Shown here piece by piece: positions 53,201 to 59,721 of a stretch of DNA of 64,000 nucleotides. Below the pieces are notes generated by a model. The model worked only from the letters and a program-made list of their open reading frames with translations, ran no database searches and was not told the DNA's origin. The stretch spans positions 1,612,001 through 1,676,000 of the forward strand of contig NZ_CP078145.1 in NCBI RefSeq assembly GCF_019222765.1, given 5' to 3'. The stretch is from Nocardia iowensis. Lineage in GTDB: Bacteria > Actinomycetota > Actinomycetes > Mycobacteriales > Mycobacteriaceae. The translations under genes were made by a program, and so were the position numbers. Within the stretch, counting starts at the first letter, position 1, and the number at the start of each line of letters is the position of its first letter.

Positions 53201-54960
53201 CAGTGGTGGGGATCCTCAGCGCTCTTGCGGTGACGCTGTTCGCGGGCAGCTTCCTGCTCGACTTCACCGCTCTCGGCGTGCTCGCGCTGGTGCTCGCGCC
53301 ACTGGTCGGCCTGGCCGGGGTCGGTGCGCTCGCGCTGCTCGCGCTGCCGGTTTTGGCGCTGCTCGCGGTGCCGGTACTGGGCCTGGCCGCGCTGGGTGCG
53401 CTTGCGCTGGTTGCGGTTCCGGTGTTGGCCGCGGTCGCGGTGCCGGTGCTCGGGTTGGCCGCGCTCGGTGCGCTGGCCGCGGTGGCCGTGCCGGTGATCG
53501 CGGTGCTGGCGCTTCCGGTGCTCGCGCTGCTCGCCTTGGTCGCGGTGCCGTTGCTGGCTCTCGCCGCGCTGGGTGGCCTTGCCGTGCTCGCGTCGCCGTT
53601 CCTGGTGGCCGGTGCGGTGGCGGTATTCGGGGCGTTGGCGATCGGCTTGCCGGTGGCGTTGCTGGCCATCCTGCCGCTGCTGGCCTTGGCCGCGGTGGGC
53701 GCGCTGACGCTGCTCGCGCTACCCGTCCTGCTGATCGGTGGAGCGCTGGCCGCGGCGGTCGGCGTGCCACTGGCGGTGCTCGGCGCACTGGCCGCGTTGC
53801 CGGTGCTGCTGATCGGTGGCGCACTGGCCGGACTGGCCGCACTGGTCGGAGTGCCGTTGGCCGCCGTCGGAGCGCTTGCCTTGCTCGCGATTCCGGTGTT
53901 GCTGATCGGTGCGGCGTTGGCCGCGGTGGTCGGTATCCCGTTGGCACTGCTCGCACTTCCCGTGCTGGCGATCGGTGGCGCGCTGGCGGCGTTGGTCGGC
54001 GTACCGCTGGCTGTGATCGGAGCGATTGCGCTGCTTGCGCTTCCGGTCTTGGCAATCGGTGCCGCGCTGGCCGGGCTGGCCGCGTTGGTTGGTGTGCCGC
54101 TGGCGGCACTGGGCGCGCTTGCGGTGCTGGCGCTTCCGGTCCTGCTGATCGGTGGTGCTTTGGCCGCGCTGGTTGGTGTGCCGCTCGCCGTGGTCGGTGC
54201 CATTGCGTTGCTGGCGCTTCCGGTCTTGGCAATCGGTGCCGCGCTGGCCGGGCTGGCCGCGTTGGTTGGTGTGCCGCTGGCGGCACTGGGCGCGCTTGCG
54301 GTGCTGGCGCTTCCGGTCCTGCTGATCGGTGGTGCTTTGGCCGCGCTGGTTGGTGTGCCGCTCGCCGTGGTCGGTGCCATTGCGTTGCTGGCGCTTCCGG
54401 TGTTGCTGGTCGGTGGGGCTTTGGCCGCGCTGGTTGGTGTGCCGTTGGCGGCCGTCGGTGCGCTTGCGCTGCTGGCGCTTCCGGTGTTGCTGATCGGCGG
54501 TGCGTTGGCGGCCGTGGTCGGTATCCCGTTGGCGGCGGTTGGTGTGGTGAGTCTGTTGGCCGCGCCGCTGGTTGCCCTGGCCGGGCTGATCGGTCTGCCG
54601 TTGGCGGCGCTGGGTGCGGCCACCGTGGTGGCGCTTGCCGTCGCGGTTGCCGTGCTGCTGACGCCGGGGGCGCGGGTCGGCATCATCTCCGCCATTCGGG
54701 CCGCACTGGACCGCAATGGACCGCGGGGTGATTCGGGCGGCGGGACGGCGGCGACCGGAACGCAGTTCCTCGACGACATTCCCGACGATCCGAGCCTGGA
54801 GCAGCTGGCCGCCTCGCTGCAGCAGCTCCTCGCTCCGCTACCGAGCAAGGCGCCCGCGGCCGAACCGGTCGCGTTCGCCGACCTGCCCTACACCGGAAAG
54901 GGGGCTGCCGAAGCGGTGGCGCACGAGCGCGCCGCCCGCCTGGTCAGCGTTTCGCTGTGA
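50263..54960 (+). CDS. Giant exported hydrophobic tandem-repeat protein (1565 aa)
   Basis: I do not recognise this protein. A basic N-terminus with S-R-R-G-M and a short hydrophobic stretch ending 'IGAGNAAADF' looks like a Tat or Sec signal (about residues 1-50). Next come a Pro/Gly/Ala-rich region (to about 150), a helical polar domain (to 323) and then residues 324-1470, built from Ala, Leu, Val, Ile and Gly with Phe and Pro. Only four charged residues occur there (Glu562, Arg588, Asp710, Asp1000) and none after 1000. Its C-terminal third is about ten repeats of 22-31 residues of the form LPVLLIGGALAALVGVPLA. A polar tail of 95 residues ends the protein. The RBS GGAGAGG precedes the ATG. 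It is probably integrated in, or assembled on, a membrane. Confidence 0.85.
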   Translation: MRVDTKERQRETKASARHRKGVERSRRGMYAAATFASMATAMIGAGNAAADFELPPPPGDLNGVLSGAGDVAGQLLDPSQQDALNSALGVAGTVGAATPFGDQVNSAIDAYRGGGAPPPGPAPFAGPGAPAAPGIPAAPGTPAAVASDVAGRVPAPVADLAATVAQIAGAGMPLDQLATWADRTFPEGPMRGPVNDLLAFVQQATEMAGTRRNSATPAIDDLIDQARTLFGFPKDGPDPVQGLRDLLTPTVGQQDPAAQQLPPGLLAIAAPMIGLFAPQLAGLAPVLAFLAPLLVMASNPAAAIGAVFTEIRDAVRGLVADARNPAALPLLAVPVIALLAAVPLLFAGGIAVAAVLTLGAVILGAIVLAPLVIGALVIGGLILAVLAVPVLLVLAVIAIPVLLIAVPVAFVAFQVLAPIILIGGIAAIAVAIVGGLALAVAALAGGLALGIVGFVVLTAAALLATVFVPFLGLVLAPLLFTGALGFLVVSLIATAVAFFGVLGVAGLVTAVLIAGVGLLSLFTPFGLIALPILLALAAVAVLAFGAVGLAGGAILAVVALAEFIVLAVVAPVAVTVLLALALVATAIRLVAAALVWAGLSAAGIVFAALGAVGTALAVVGGLIATAVLVFAVPILGPLLAPLLFIGLVAIPAALGLTVLFGGFALAAFSVFALTGTILLAIAGLASGALVASLLFMITMPYAIPLILIADLAFAIIAGAGIGVVAAAFVVATWLGGGAIVLGLLALGLAAVATVFAGGLAISALSFVMLTLAAFALIVINPPLALLALPLIFGGLLFSVLGTIGAVAIVSTMLGGFVAALGLGLVAAWMVFGVMALGVFVAVSAVFPPFLLISVPLAAAAFAIMAVLAIATIAVGGVGLGAILLAGNLIAAVLAVAAVIATAAVSIVGLALAAVLTLPFLVFGPFAVVVSTALSPIIALALLAVWSPVLVAGLAVAALAVGIQLFGLFGLTGLAALIGVAVVGILSALAVTLFAGSFLLDFTALGVLALVLAPLVGLAGVGALALLALPVLALLAVPVLGLAALGALALVAVPVLAAVAVPVLGLAALGALAAVAVPVIAVLALPVLALLALVAVPLLALAALGGLAVLASPFLVAGAVAVFGALAIGLPVALLAILPLLALAAVGALTLLALPVLLIGGALAAAVGVPLAVLGALAALPVLLIGGALAGLAALVGVPLAAVGALALLAIPVLLIGAALAAVVGIPLALLALPVLAIGGALAALVGVPLAVIGAIALLALPVLAIGAALAGLAALVGVPLAALGALAVLALPVLLIGGALAALVGVPLAVVGAIALLALPVLAIGAALAGLAALVGVPLAALGALAVLALPVLLIGGALAALVGVPLAVVGAIALLALPVLLVGGALAALVGVPLAAVGALALLALPVLLIGGALAAVVGIPLAAVGVVSLLAAPLVALAGLIGLPLAALGAATVVALAVAVAVLLTPGARVGIISAIRAALDRNGPRGDSGGGTAATGTQFLDDIPDDPSLEQLAASLQQLLAPLPSKAPAAEPVAFADLPYTGKGAAEAVAHERAARLVSVSL
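53706..54570 (+). repeat. About ten tandem hydrophobic repeats within the giant gene
   Basis: Coding repeats, each starting [LI]-P-V-L-[LA]-[IV]-G and ending G-A-[LIV]-A-L-L, of 22-31 codons. Codon 1150 to about 1435 holds ten clear units plus a degenerate one. Two alternating unit types (28 and 31 residues) combine into a 59-residue higher-order unit. The preceding stretch (about codons 1010-1140) has shorter, older-looking repeats around 'VPVLGLAALGALA'. Confidence 0.85.
54037..54401 (+). repeat. Perfect 188-bp direct repeat, period 177 bp
   Basis: Bases 54037-54224 and 54214-54401 are identical over 188 bases. The offset is 177 bp, exactly 59 codons, so the frame is kept. No synonymous change has accumulated, which shows a recent tandem duplication or gene conversion inside the hydrophobic repeat region. 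Confidence 0.9.
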
Positions 54961-55005
54961 CGAATTCTGCACTGTCCCAAGCCGTCTAGCTAAGGAGATC
55001 AGATC

Positions 55006-55533
55006 ATGACGCACACAACGGAAACCCTGCATCTGGAATACCTCTACGGCCCGCAGTGGCAGGAGGCAGTCCGCATCATCGAACGATCCGGCCAATTGAC
55101 CGCCGACGAACGGGAAAAGCTGAACGCGGCGTCGAAGAAGCTGATCCAGGACAAGGTTTCGGCGCTGTCCAACGGGACGGGCCTCGAAGGCGGACTCAGC
55201 GGGCTGTTGGCCGGGCTCGGCATGGGTGCGAATGCCCAAACGGTGGCGGCCCACCCGGTGAATATCGCGGCCGAGACCGCCAAGGCTTTCGGACGATCCC
55301 GCAATGTCCAGCTCGCGGGCATGATCGCCGGGCAGGCCGTCTCGCCGACCGCGGCAGGCACCACCGGTGATCTGAGCGGGTTGCTCGAGTCGTTCGGCTC
55401 GATCGGCGCGGTGACCGTGGTCGGGCAGGCCGTCACCGCCGCGGTGCTGAGCGACTTGGTCGGCCAAGGCGAATTCACCAAGGCCGTCTACGACGAGCTG
55501 ATGCAGCCGTGGAGCAGCACCATCGAGATGTAG
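55006..55533 (+). CDS. Unrecognised 175-residue protein of the hydrophobic-protein operon
   Basis: This protein starts 45 bases behind the giant gene; AAGGAG lies before the ATG. The N-terminal third is polar and helical ('YGPQWQEAVRIIERSGQLTA', 'ADEREKLNAASKKLIQDKV'). The rest is Gly/Ala-rich and moderately hydrophobic, including 'GLSGLLAGLGMGANAQTVAA' and 'GAVTVVGQAVTAAVLSDLVG'. There is no signal peptide or clear membrane helix. It may be a cytoplasmic or peripheral partner of the giant protein, perhaps a chaperone, but that is inference from order only. Confidence 0.72.
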   Translation: MTHTTETLHLEYLYGPQWQEAVRIIERSGQLTADEREKLNAASKKLIQDKVSALSNGTGLEGGLSGLLAGLGMGANAQTVAAHPVNIAAETAKAFGRSRNVQLAGMIAGQAVSPTAAGTTGDLSGLLESFGSIGAVTVVGQAVTAAVLSDLVGQGEFTKAVYDELMQPWSSTIEM

Positions 55534-55564
55534 TAGGGCGACGACTACGAAAGGGGTTGGCACC

Positions 55565-55849
55565 ATGTTCGATTCGCGAAACATCGGCTCCGGTGGCCTC
55601 GCTACCGACGCACTGGGCGGTCTGCTCGATGTCCGATCGGCCCCCGTAGCGTTCGGCTACTACGAAAGCGACGAGGTCGCCGCCGACACCGGTGTCGAGT
55701 GGAACACCCGGTCCCGCATCGCCCCGATCGGGTGGTGGAATCGGCACCGGCACATGCAGACCGGGTTCGGCATGGCGATCGTCATGACGCTCGCCTTCGT
55801 GCCCGCCGTGCAGAACGCGATCCTCACGGTGCTGACCCATGTCGGATAA
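55565..55849 (+). CDS. Unrecognised 94-residue membrane protein of the same operon
   Basis: A polar N-terminal two-thirds containing 'FGYYESDEVAADTGVEWNTR' and Trp/His-rich 'GWWNRHRHMQTG' is followed by one hydrophobic segment near the C-terminus (about residues 66-91). This gives a tail-anchored topology. RBS AAAGGGG is upstream. It starts 31 bases behind the previous gene and overlaps the lipoprotein gene by 11 bases. No family known to me. Confidence 0.68.
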   Translation: MFDSRNIGSGGLATDALGGLLDVRSAPVAFGYYESDEVAADTGVEWNTRSRIAPIGWWNRHRHMQTGFGMAIVMTLAFVPAVQNAILTVLTHVG

Positions 55850-56438
55850 CTCCCGCCGACGCAGGCGGCCGGCCCGCCGAGGGAGGACCTCCCTCGGCGT
55901 GTCGGTTGCCGTCCTGTTCCTGCTCGCCGCCGCCCTGCTGAGCGCGTGTTCGAGCGGCGGTTCCACCGCCACGGACCGCAACCGCGTCGCCGACGCGGAC
56001 ACCGCGGATTGCACGCTCGGCGGCCAAGCCATCGCCGGACTGCGCGACACCTTCCGTCAGCTGTCCGAGCAACTAGACGGGCTCGGCCCCGCAGCATCGC
56101 GGGGCGACTTCGCCGAGGTGAAAACCCGTGTCACCCAGGGCATGCGGCTGTCCGGCCAGGTCTCGACGACCATCGATCCGGTGGTCGATCGGATGGGCTC
56201 GCGCCTGATCGGCAGCGCCTACCGTGACGTCGCGAGCGCGGGCGGGCAGCTGCACACCTCGCTGTCCGACTTCGTCACCGTCCTGGACAACGGTCATCCG
56301 GCCCAACCAGTGGCCGACTCGGTCACCGCGGCCCTGACCGCCCTCAACACCTCCATGGACCGCATGCGCCGCGCGTGTCCCGCCGTCTTCGCCGACGCGA
56401 AGGGCCCGCAGTACGGCCCACCGCTCGGCGCACGCTGA
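55839..56438 (+). CDS. Lipoprotein of the hydrophobic-protein operon
   Basis: A 199-residue protein with an Arg-rich N-terminus, a hydrophobic leader and lipobox 'LLSAC', the acylated Cys at about 38. The mature part is helical, with two more Cys ('ADCTLGG' and 'RRACPAVF') and a pattern of amphipathic helices. No enzymatic motif is seen. It would be anchored to the outer face of the plasma membrane. Its start overlaps the preceding gene by 11 bases, and it closes the five-gene run; its stop is six bases from that of the convergent ROK gene. Confidence 0.75.
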   Translation: MSDNSRRRRRPARRGRTSLGVSVAVLFLLAAALLSACSSGGSTATDRNRVADADTADCTLGGQAIAGLRDTFRQLSEQLDGLGPAASRGDFAEVKTRVTQGMRLSGQVSTTIDPVVDRMGSRLIGSAYRDVASAGGQLHTSLSDFVTVLDNGHPAQPVADSVTAALTALNTSMDRMRRACPAVFADAKGPQYGPPLGAR

Positions 56439-56444
56439 GGCGAA

Positions 56445-57620
56445 TCAGGCGCCCGCCGAACGCCTTTCGAACAGCTGATCACGGGCGACGGCGAGGGCAC
56501 GGGAAACGGCGCCGGTGAGCACCCCGTCGTCGCCGAGCGTGCTCGCGACGATGCGCGGCCGCAGCGGGCCCAGCTCGGCCATCCGCCGAGCGATCGCGTC
56601 CCCGAGCAGCTCGAGATTGTTCCCGATGCCGCCGCTGAGCACGACGAGCTCCGGATCGAGAATCGCGGCGACCGCGGTGATGAGCGCGCCGATCCGACGG
56701 CCCTCCGATTCGACGACGGCCCGAGCCCTCGGGTCACCCGCGACCGCTGCGGCGAAGACCTCCTTCGCCGACGCCGCCGGCAGCCCGGCCTGCGCGGCCG
56801 CACGGGCGACACCACCCGCCGCGGCGACGGTTTCGGTCATGCCGCGCGCGCGGGCATCGAGCGGGGGAGCGTCGACCTCGCTGGCGGGTAGGAACGAGAC
56901 TTCGCCCGCCGCACCGGTATTGCCGACGTAGAGCTCGCCGTTGATCACGATGCCCATGCCGACGCCGGTGCCGATCGAGATGAGCACGAAGTTGCGAACA
57001 CCCGCTCCCGCACCGAGCGTCAGCTCGCCGAGTGCGGCAAGGTTGATGTCGTTCTCGATGGTCGACTCGACCTCCAGTGCCGCGCGCAACTGTGCGACGA
57101 GACCGGCGCGGCCCCAGCCGGGCAGGTTCTGCGCATAGTCCAGGCGGCCGGTCTGCGAGTTGAGCACCCCGGGACTGCCGATGACCACGTAATGCACTGC
57201 CGACCAAGCGATCCCGGCCTCGGTCGCGACCTCGTCGGCCAGTGTGCGCACCCGCCGCACCAGATCGGCGGCGGAGCGTGCGGTGTTGCGCACGTCGCGG
57301 CGGCCGATGAATTCGCCACGCAGGTCGGCGATTGCGAGGCGAATCCAGTTCCGGCCGATATCGACGCCCGCAACCACACCGGCGCGTACATTCACGTCGT
57401 AGAGCGCGGTGGTCGGTCCTGGTCGGCCGCTCAGCGAACCGACCAGTTGCACGAGACCCGCTTGCTCCAGGCCCGAAAGTGCCGCCGACACGGTCGGTTT
57501 CGACAAACCGCTGGCCTTGGCGAGCTCGCCGCGCGATGCGGGCCCGCTGAGCCGCAGGTAGTCGAGCAGCAGCCGCTCGTTCATCGTCCGAAGGAGCTGG
57601 GGATTGCCGACCCTACTCAT
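56445..57620 (-). CDS. ROK family repressor lacking the zinc motif, cassette 2
   Basis: A 391-residue ROK protein: winged HTH (about residues 10-70, 'SRGELAKASGLSKPTVSAAL') and sugar-kinase fold with 'GVVAGVDIGRNWIRLAIADL' and 'LISIGTGVGMGIVINGELYV'. The Gly-His and C-x-C-G-x2-G-C zinc motif present in the cassette 1 repressor is missing; the region reads 'GEVSFLPASEVDAPP'. ATG 57620 has AGGAGGA upstream. It is divergent from the sugar-binding lipoprotein gene, with a dyad in the gap as likely operator. Confidence 0.87.
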   Translation of the reverse strand: MSRVGNPQLLRTMNERLLLDYLRLSGPASRGELAKASGLSKPTVSAALSGLEQAGLVQLVGSLSGRPGPTTALYDVNVRAGVVAGVDIGRNWIRLAIADLRGEFIGRRDVRNTARSAADLVRRVRTLADEVATEAGIAWSAVHYVVIGSPGVLNSQTGRLDYAQNLPGWGRAGLVAQLRAALEVESTIENDINLAALGELTLGAGAGVRNFVLISIGTGVGMGIVINGELYVGNTGAAGEVSFLPASEVDAPPLDARARGMTETVAAAGGVARAAAQAGLPAASAKEVFAAAVAGDPRARAVVESEGRRIGALITAVAAILDPELVVLSGGIGNNLELLGDAIARRMAELGPLRPRIVASTLGDDGVLTGAVSRALAVARDQLFERRSAGA

Positions 57621-57654
57621 CAATCCTCCTGCTCGTTCCACTGGACACCTCCAA

Positions 57655-57680
57655 GTTAGTAAACTACCTTTCTTACCAAC
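57655..57680. promoter_or_regulatory. Candidate ROK operator of cassette 2
   Basis: GTTAGTAA, ten bases, TTACCAAC is an inverted repeat with 7 of 8 pairs matching. The smaller dyad AGTT-AGTA-AACT (57654-57665) overlaps its left arm. It lies in the 103-bp gap between the divergent ROK and binding-protein genes. It resembles the AT-rich GTTAGT-type sites I recall for XylR-like ROK repressors. Confidence 0.55.
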
Positions 57681-57723
57681 GCTCAACCGGGCGCTCTCGC
57701 TCTCCTCTCGGCACGGTGACCTC

Positions 57724-58806
57724 ATGCGTCGAATTCAGCTCCTCACCGCGGCGGCGGCCGCATTCGTCCTGGCGGCAGGCTGTAGCTCCGGCGACAGCGC
57801 GAAAGACGCGAACTCGGGTGGCGACAACCCGACAATCGCGCTGCTGCTCCCGGAATCCAAGACCACCCGATACGAAGCCTTCGACCGTCCGCTCTTCGAG
57901 GCGAAGGTCAAGCAACTCTGCGGCAACTGCAACGTGCTCTACTTCAACGCCGATCAAGACGCGGCGAAACAGCAGGGCCAGTTCGAATCCGCGCTCACCC
58001 AGGGCGCCGACGTCTTCGTGTTCGACGCGGTAAACGCCGATGCCGTTGCGCCGCAAGTGAACAAGGCGCAACAGAAGAAGATCCCGGTGATCGCCTACGA
58101 CCGGCTGATCTCCGGCATCGGCTACGACTACTACGTGTCCTTCGACAACGTGAAGGTCGGCAGGGTGCAGGGCGAGGCCCTGCTCGCCGAGCTGAACAAA
58201 CGCGGCACCACCGACAAGGGACAGCTCGTGGTGATCAACGGATCGCCGACCGACCCCAGTGCGGGCGACTACAAGAAGGGCGCGCACGAGGCGCTGGACG
58301 GAAAGGTGAAGATCGGCCGCGAATTCGACACTCCGGACTGGTCTCCCGACAAGGCGCAGCAGCAGATGGAGCAGGCCATCACCGCGCTCGGCAAGGACGC
58401 GATCGTCGGCGTGTACTCGGCCAACGACGGCATGGCCGGTGGCGCGATCGCGGCGCTGAAGCGGGCCGGTTACGCGACGCTGCCGCCACTGACCGGGCAG
58501 GACGCGGAACTCGCCGGCGTGCAACGGATTCTGACCGGCGAGCAGACCATGACCATTTATCTCGACTACCGCGCGCAGGCGGAGCGCGCGGCCGAGCTCG
58601 CGGTCGCCCTGACCAAGGGCGAACGACCCACGGCGCCGGCGAAGACCAACAACGGCGCGACCGACATCCCGTCGTATCTGCTCGACGCGATCGCGGTCGG
58701 CAAGGACAACATCAAGGACACCATCGTCAAGGACGGTCTGTACACCGTCGCCGATATCTGCACGCCCGACGTCGCGGCGGCTTGCCAAGCCGCGGGGATC
58801 AAATGA
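57724..58806 (+). CDS. Sugar ABC transporter substrate-binding lipoprotein, cassette 2
   Basis: A 360-residue lipoprotein with lipobox 'VLAAGC' and the same type 1 binding fold as in cassette 1 ('IALLLPESKTTRYEAFDR', 'IPVIAYDRLISGIGYDYYVS', 'VGVYSANDGMAGGAIAAL'). It differs by an extra Cys pair (Q-L-C-G-N-C-N) that could form a disulfide near the ligand cleft. ATG 57724 gives a proper leader. It overlaps the ATPase by four bases. Confidence 0.9.
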   Translation: MRRIQLLTAAAAAFVLAAGCSSGDSAKDANSGGDNPTIALLLPESKTTRYEAFDRPLFEAKVKQLCGNCNVLYFNADQDAAKQQGQFESALTQGADVFVFDAVNADAVAPQVNKAQQKKIPVIAYDRLISGIGYDYYVSFDNVKVGRVQGEALLAELNKRGTTDKGQLVVINGSPTDPSAGDYKKGAHEALDGKVKIGREFDTPDWSPDKAQQQMEQAITALGKDAIVGVYSANDGMAGGAIAALKRAGYATLPPLTGQDAELAGVQRILTGEQTMTIYLDYRAQAERAAELAVALTKGERPTAPAKTNNGATDIPSYLLDAIAVGKDNIKDTIVKDGLYTVADICTPDVAAACQAAGIK

Positions 58807-59540
58807 CAGCTCGCACAACGGTTCTCTCGGCCCGCGGGCTCACCAAGCGCTATGGTGCCGTGCAGGCGCTGGCGGGTGCGGATCTCCAGGTGCACGCGGG
58901 CGAGGTGGTCGCGCTGGTCGGTGACAACGGTGCGGGCAAATCGACACTGGTGAAGGCGATCTCGGGCGTCACCGTGGCCGACGAGGGCGAGATCGTCTTC
59001 GCGGGCGAAACCGTGCGGATCACCCGGCCGCAGGACGCCCAGGCGCTCGGCATCACGACGGTGTTCCAGGATCTCGCGTTGTGCGACAACCTCGATGTCG
59101 TTGGCAACCTGCATCTCGGTTCGGAGACAAGGATTTGCGGCGTGCTCGACGAGATCGAGATGGAGCGCAGCGCCCGGGACATGCTCGCCTCGCTGGACGT
59201 GAAGATCAAGAATGTGCGCGCGCCGGTGTCCGCGTTGTCAGGTGGGCAGCGCCAGTCGGTCGCCATCGCGCGGGCGCTGCTCGGCCGGCCGAGAATGGTG
59301 ATCCTCGATGAGCCCACCGCTGCACTCGGTGTCGAACAGACCGCACAGGTCCTCGCGTTGATCGGCCGCCTGCGCGAGCGCGGCCTCGGCGTGCTGTTGA
59401 TTTCGCACAACCTGGTCGATGTGCGGTCGGTCAGCGATCGGGTCGTTGTGCTGCGATTGGGCCGCAACGCAGGCGAATTCGAGACCGCCAAAGCGACTCA
59501 AGAGGATATCGTGGCAGCGATCACCGGAGCGGCCGCATGA
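58803..59540 (+). CDS. Sugar ABC transporter ATPase, single-domain, cassette 2
   Basis: A 245-residue ATPase with Walker A 'GDNGAGKST', 'FQDLALCDNLD', signature 'SALSGGQRQ', Walker B 'MVILDEPTAALG' and 'LISHNL'. It is shorter than the cassette 1 ATPase at both ends. It starts in the stop of the binding-protein gene. The permease does not follow directly: a 177-bp segment of tandem repeats lies between them. Confidence 0.92.
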   Translation: MTARTTVLSARGLTKRYGAVQALAGADLQVHAGEVVALVGDNGAGKSTLVKAISGVTVADEGEIVFAGETVRITRPQDAQALGITTVFQDLALCDNLDVVGNLHLGSETRICGVLDEIEMERSARDMLASLDVKIKNVRAPVSALSGGQRQSVAIARALLGRPRMVILDEPTAALGVEQTAQVLALIGRLRERGLGVLLISHNLVDVRSVSDRVVVLRLGRNAGEFETAKATQEDIVAAITGAAA

Positions 59541-59644
59541 GCGAGCGCTGGCGAGGTGCTGTCGTGAGAGAGCGTAGCGAACGAATCGTGTCACAGTGTG
59601 CGTCGCGCGTGGCAGTGCTGAGCGCTAGCGAGGTGCTGCAATGA
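59537..59644 (+). CDS. Small ORF 1 in the 77-bp repeat (35 aa)
   Basis: ATG 59537 overlaps the ATPase stop (ATGA) and the frame ends at TGA 59642-59644, which itself overlaps the ATG of the next small ORF. The peptide starts MSERWRGAVVRERSERI and has one Cys. It may only serve to carry ribosomes across the repeat; no function is claimed. Confidence 0.35.
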   Translation: MSERWRGAVVRERSERIVSQCASRVAVLSASEVLQ

Positions 59645-59720
59645 GAGAGCGTAGCGAACGAATCATGTCACAGTGTGCGTCGCGCATGGCAGTGCCGAGC
59701 GCTAGCGAGGTACTGCCATG
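59543..59720 (+). repeat. 77-bp tandem repeat (2.3 copies) between ATPase and permease
   Basis: Copies start at 59543, 59620 and 59697 (each GAGCGCT[GA]GCGAGG) with a period of 77 bases. The third copy stops at the permease start codon. The first two differ at only a handful of bases. The unit contains AGAGAGCGTAGCGAACGAAT and TCACAGTGTGCGTCGCGC. It looks like a dispersed intergenic repeat family of these bacteria that has been tandemly amplified. Confidence 0.85.
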
Positions 59721-59721
59721 A
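59641..59721 (+). CDS. Small ORF 2 in the 77-bp repeat (26 aa)
   Basis: ATG 59641 overlaps the stop of small ORF 1 and its TGA (59719-59721) overlaps the permease ATG at 59718. The peptide begins MRERSERIMSQCASRMA and is similar to part of small ORF 1, being encoded by the next repeat copy. With small ORF 1 it makes an unbroken chain of ATGA couplings. Confidence 0.35.
   Translation: MRERSERIMSQCASRMAVPSASEVLP

Noticed and set aside
53280..54600. A non-coding satellite or CRISPR-like array
   Set aside because: The repeats are in frame, contiguous without spacers, and translate to conserved hydrophobic units; they are coding repeats.
50592..54848. A 1418-codon open frame on the minus strand opposite the giant hydrophobic gene
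   Set aside because: It is a by-product of GC-rich, repetitive codons. The plus frame has a clear RBS, an export signal, and co-directional close neighbours, while the minus frame gives a Ser/Thr/Ala/Pro low-complexity protein with no start signal.
59543..59720. Insertion sequence or attachment site between ATPase and permease
   Set aside because: There is no transposase, no terminal inverted repeat and no target duplication; it is a short tandem repeat.
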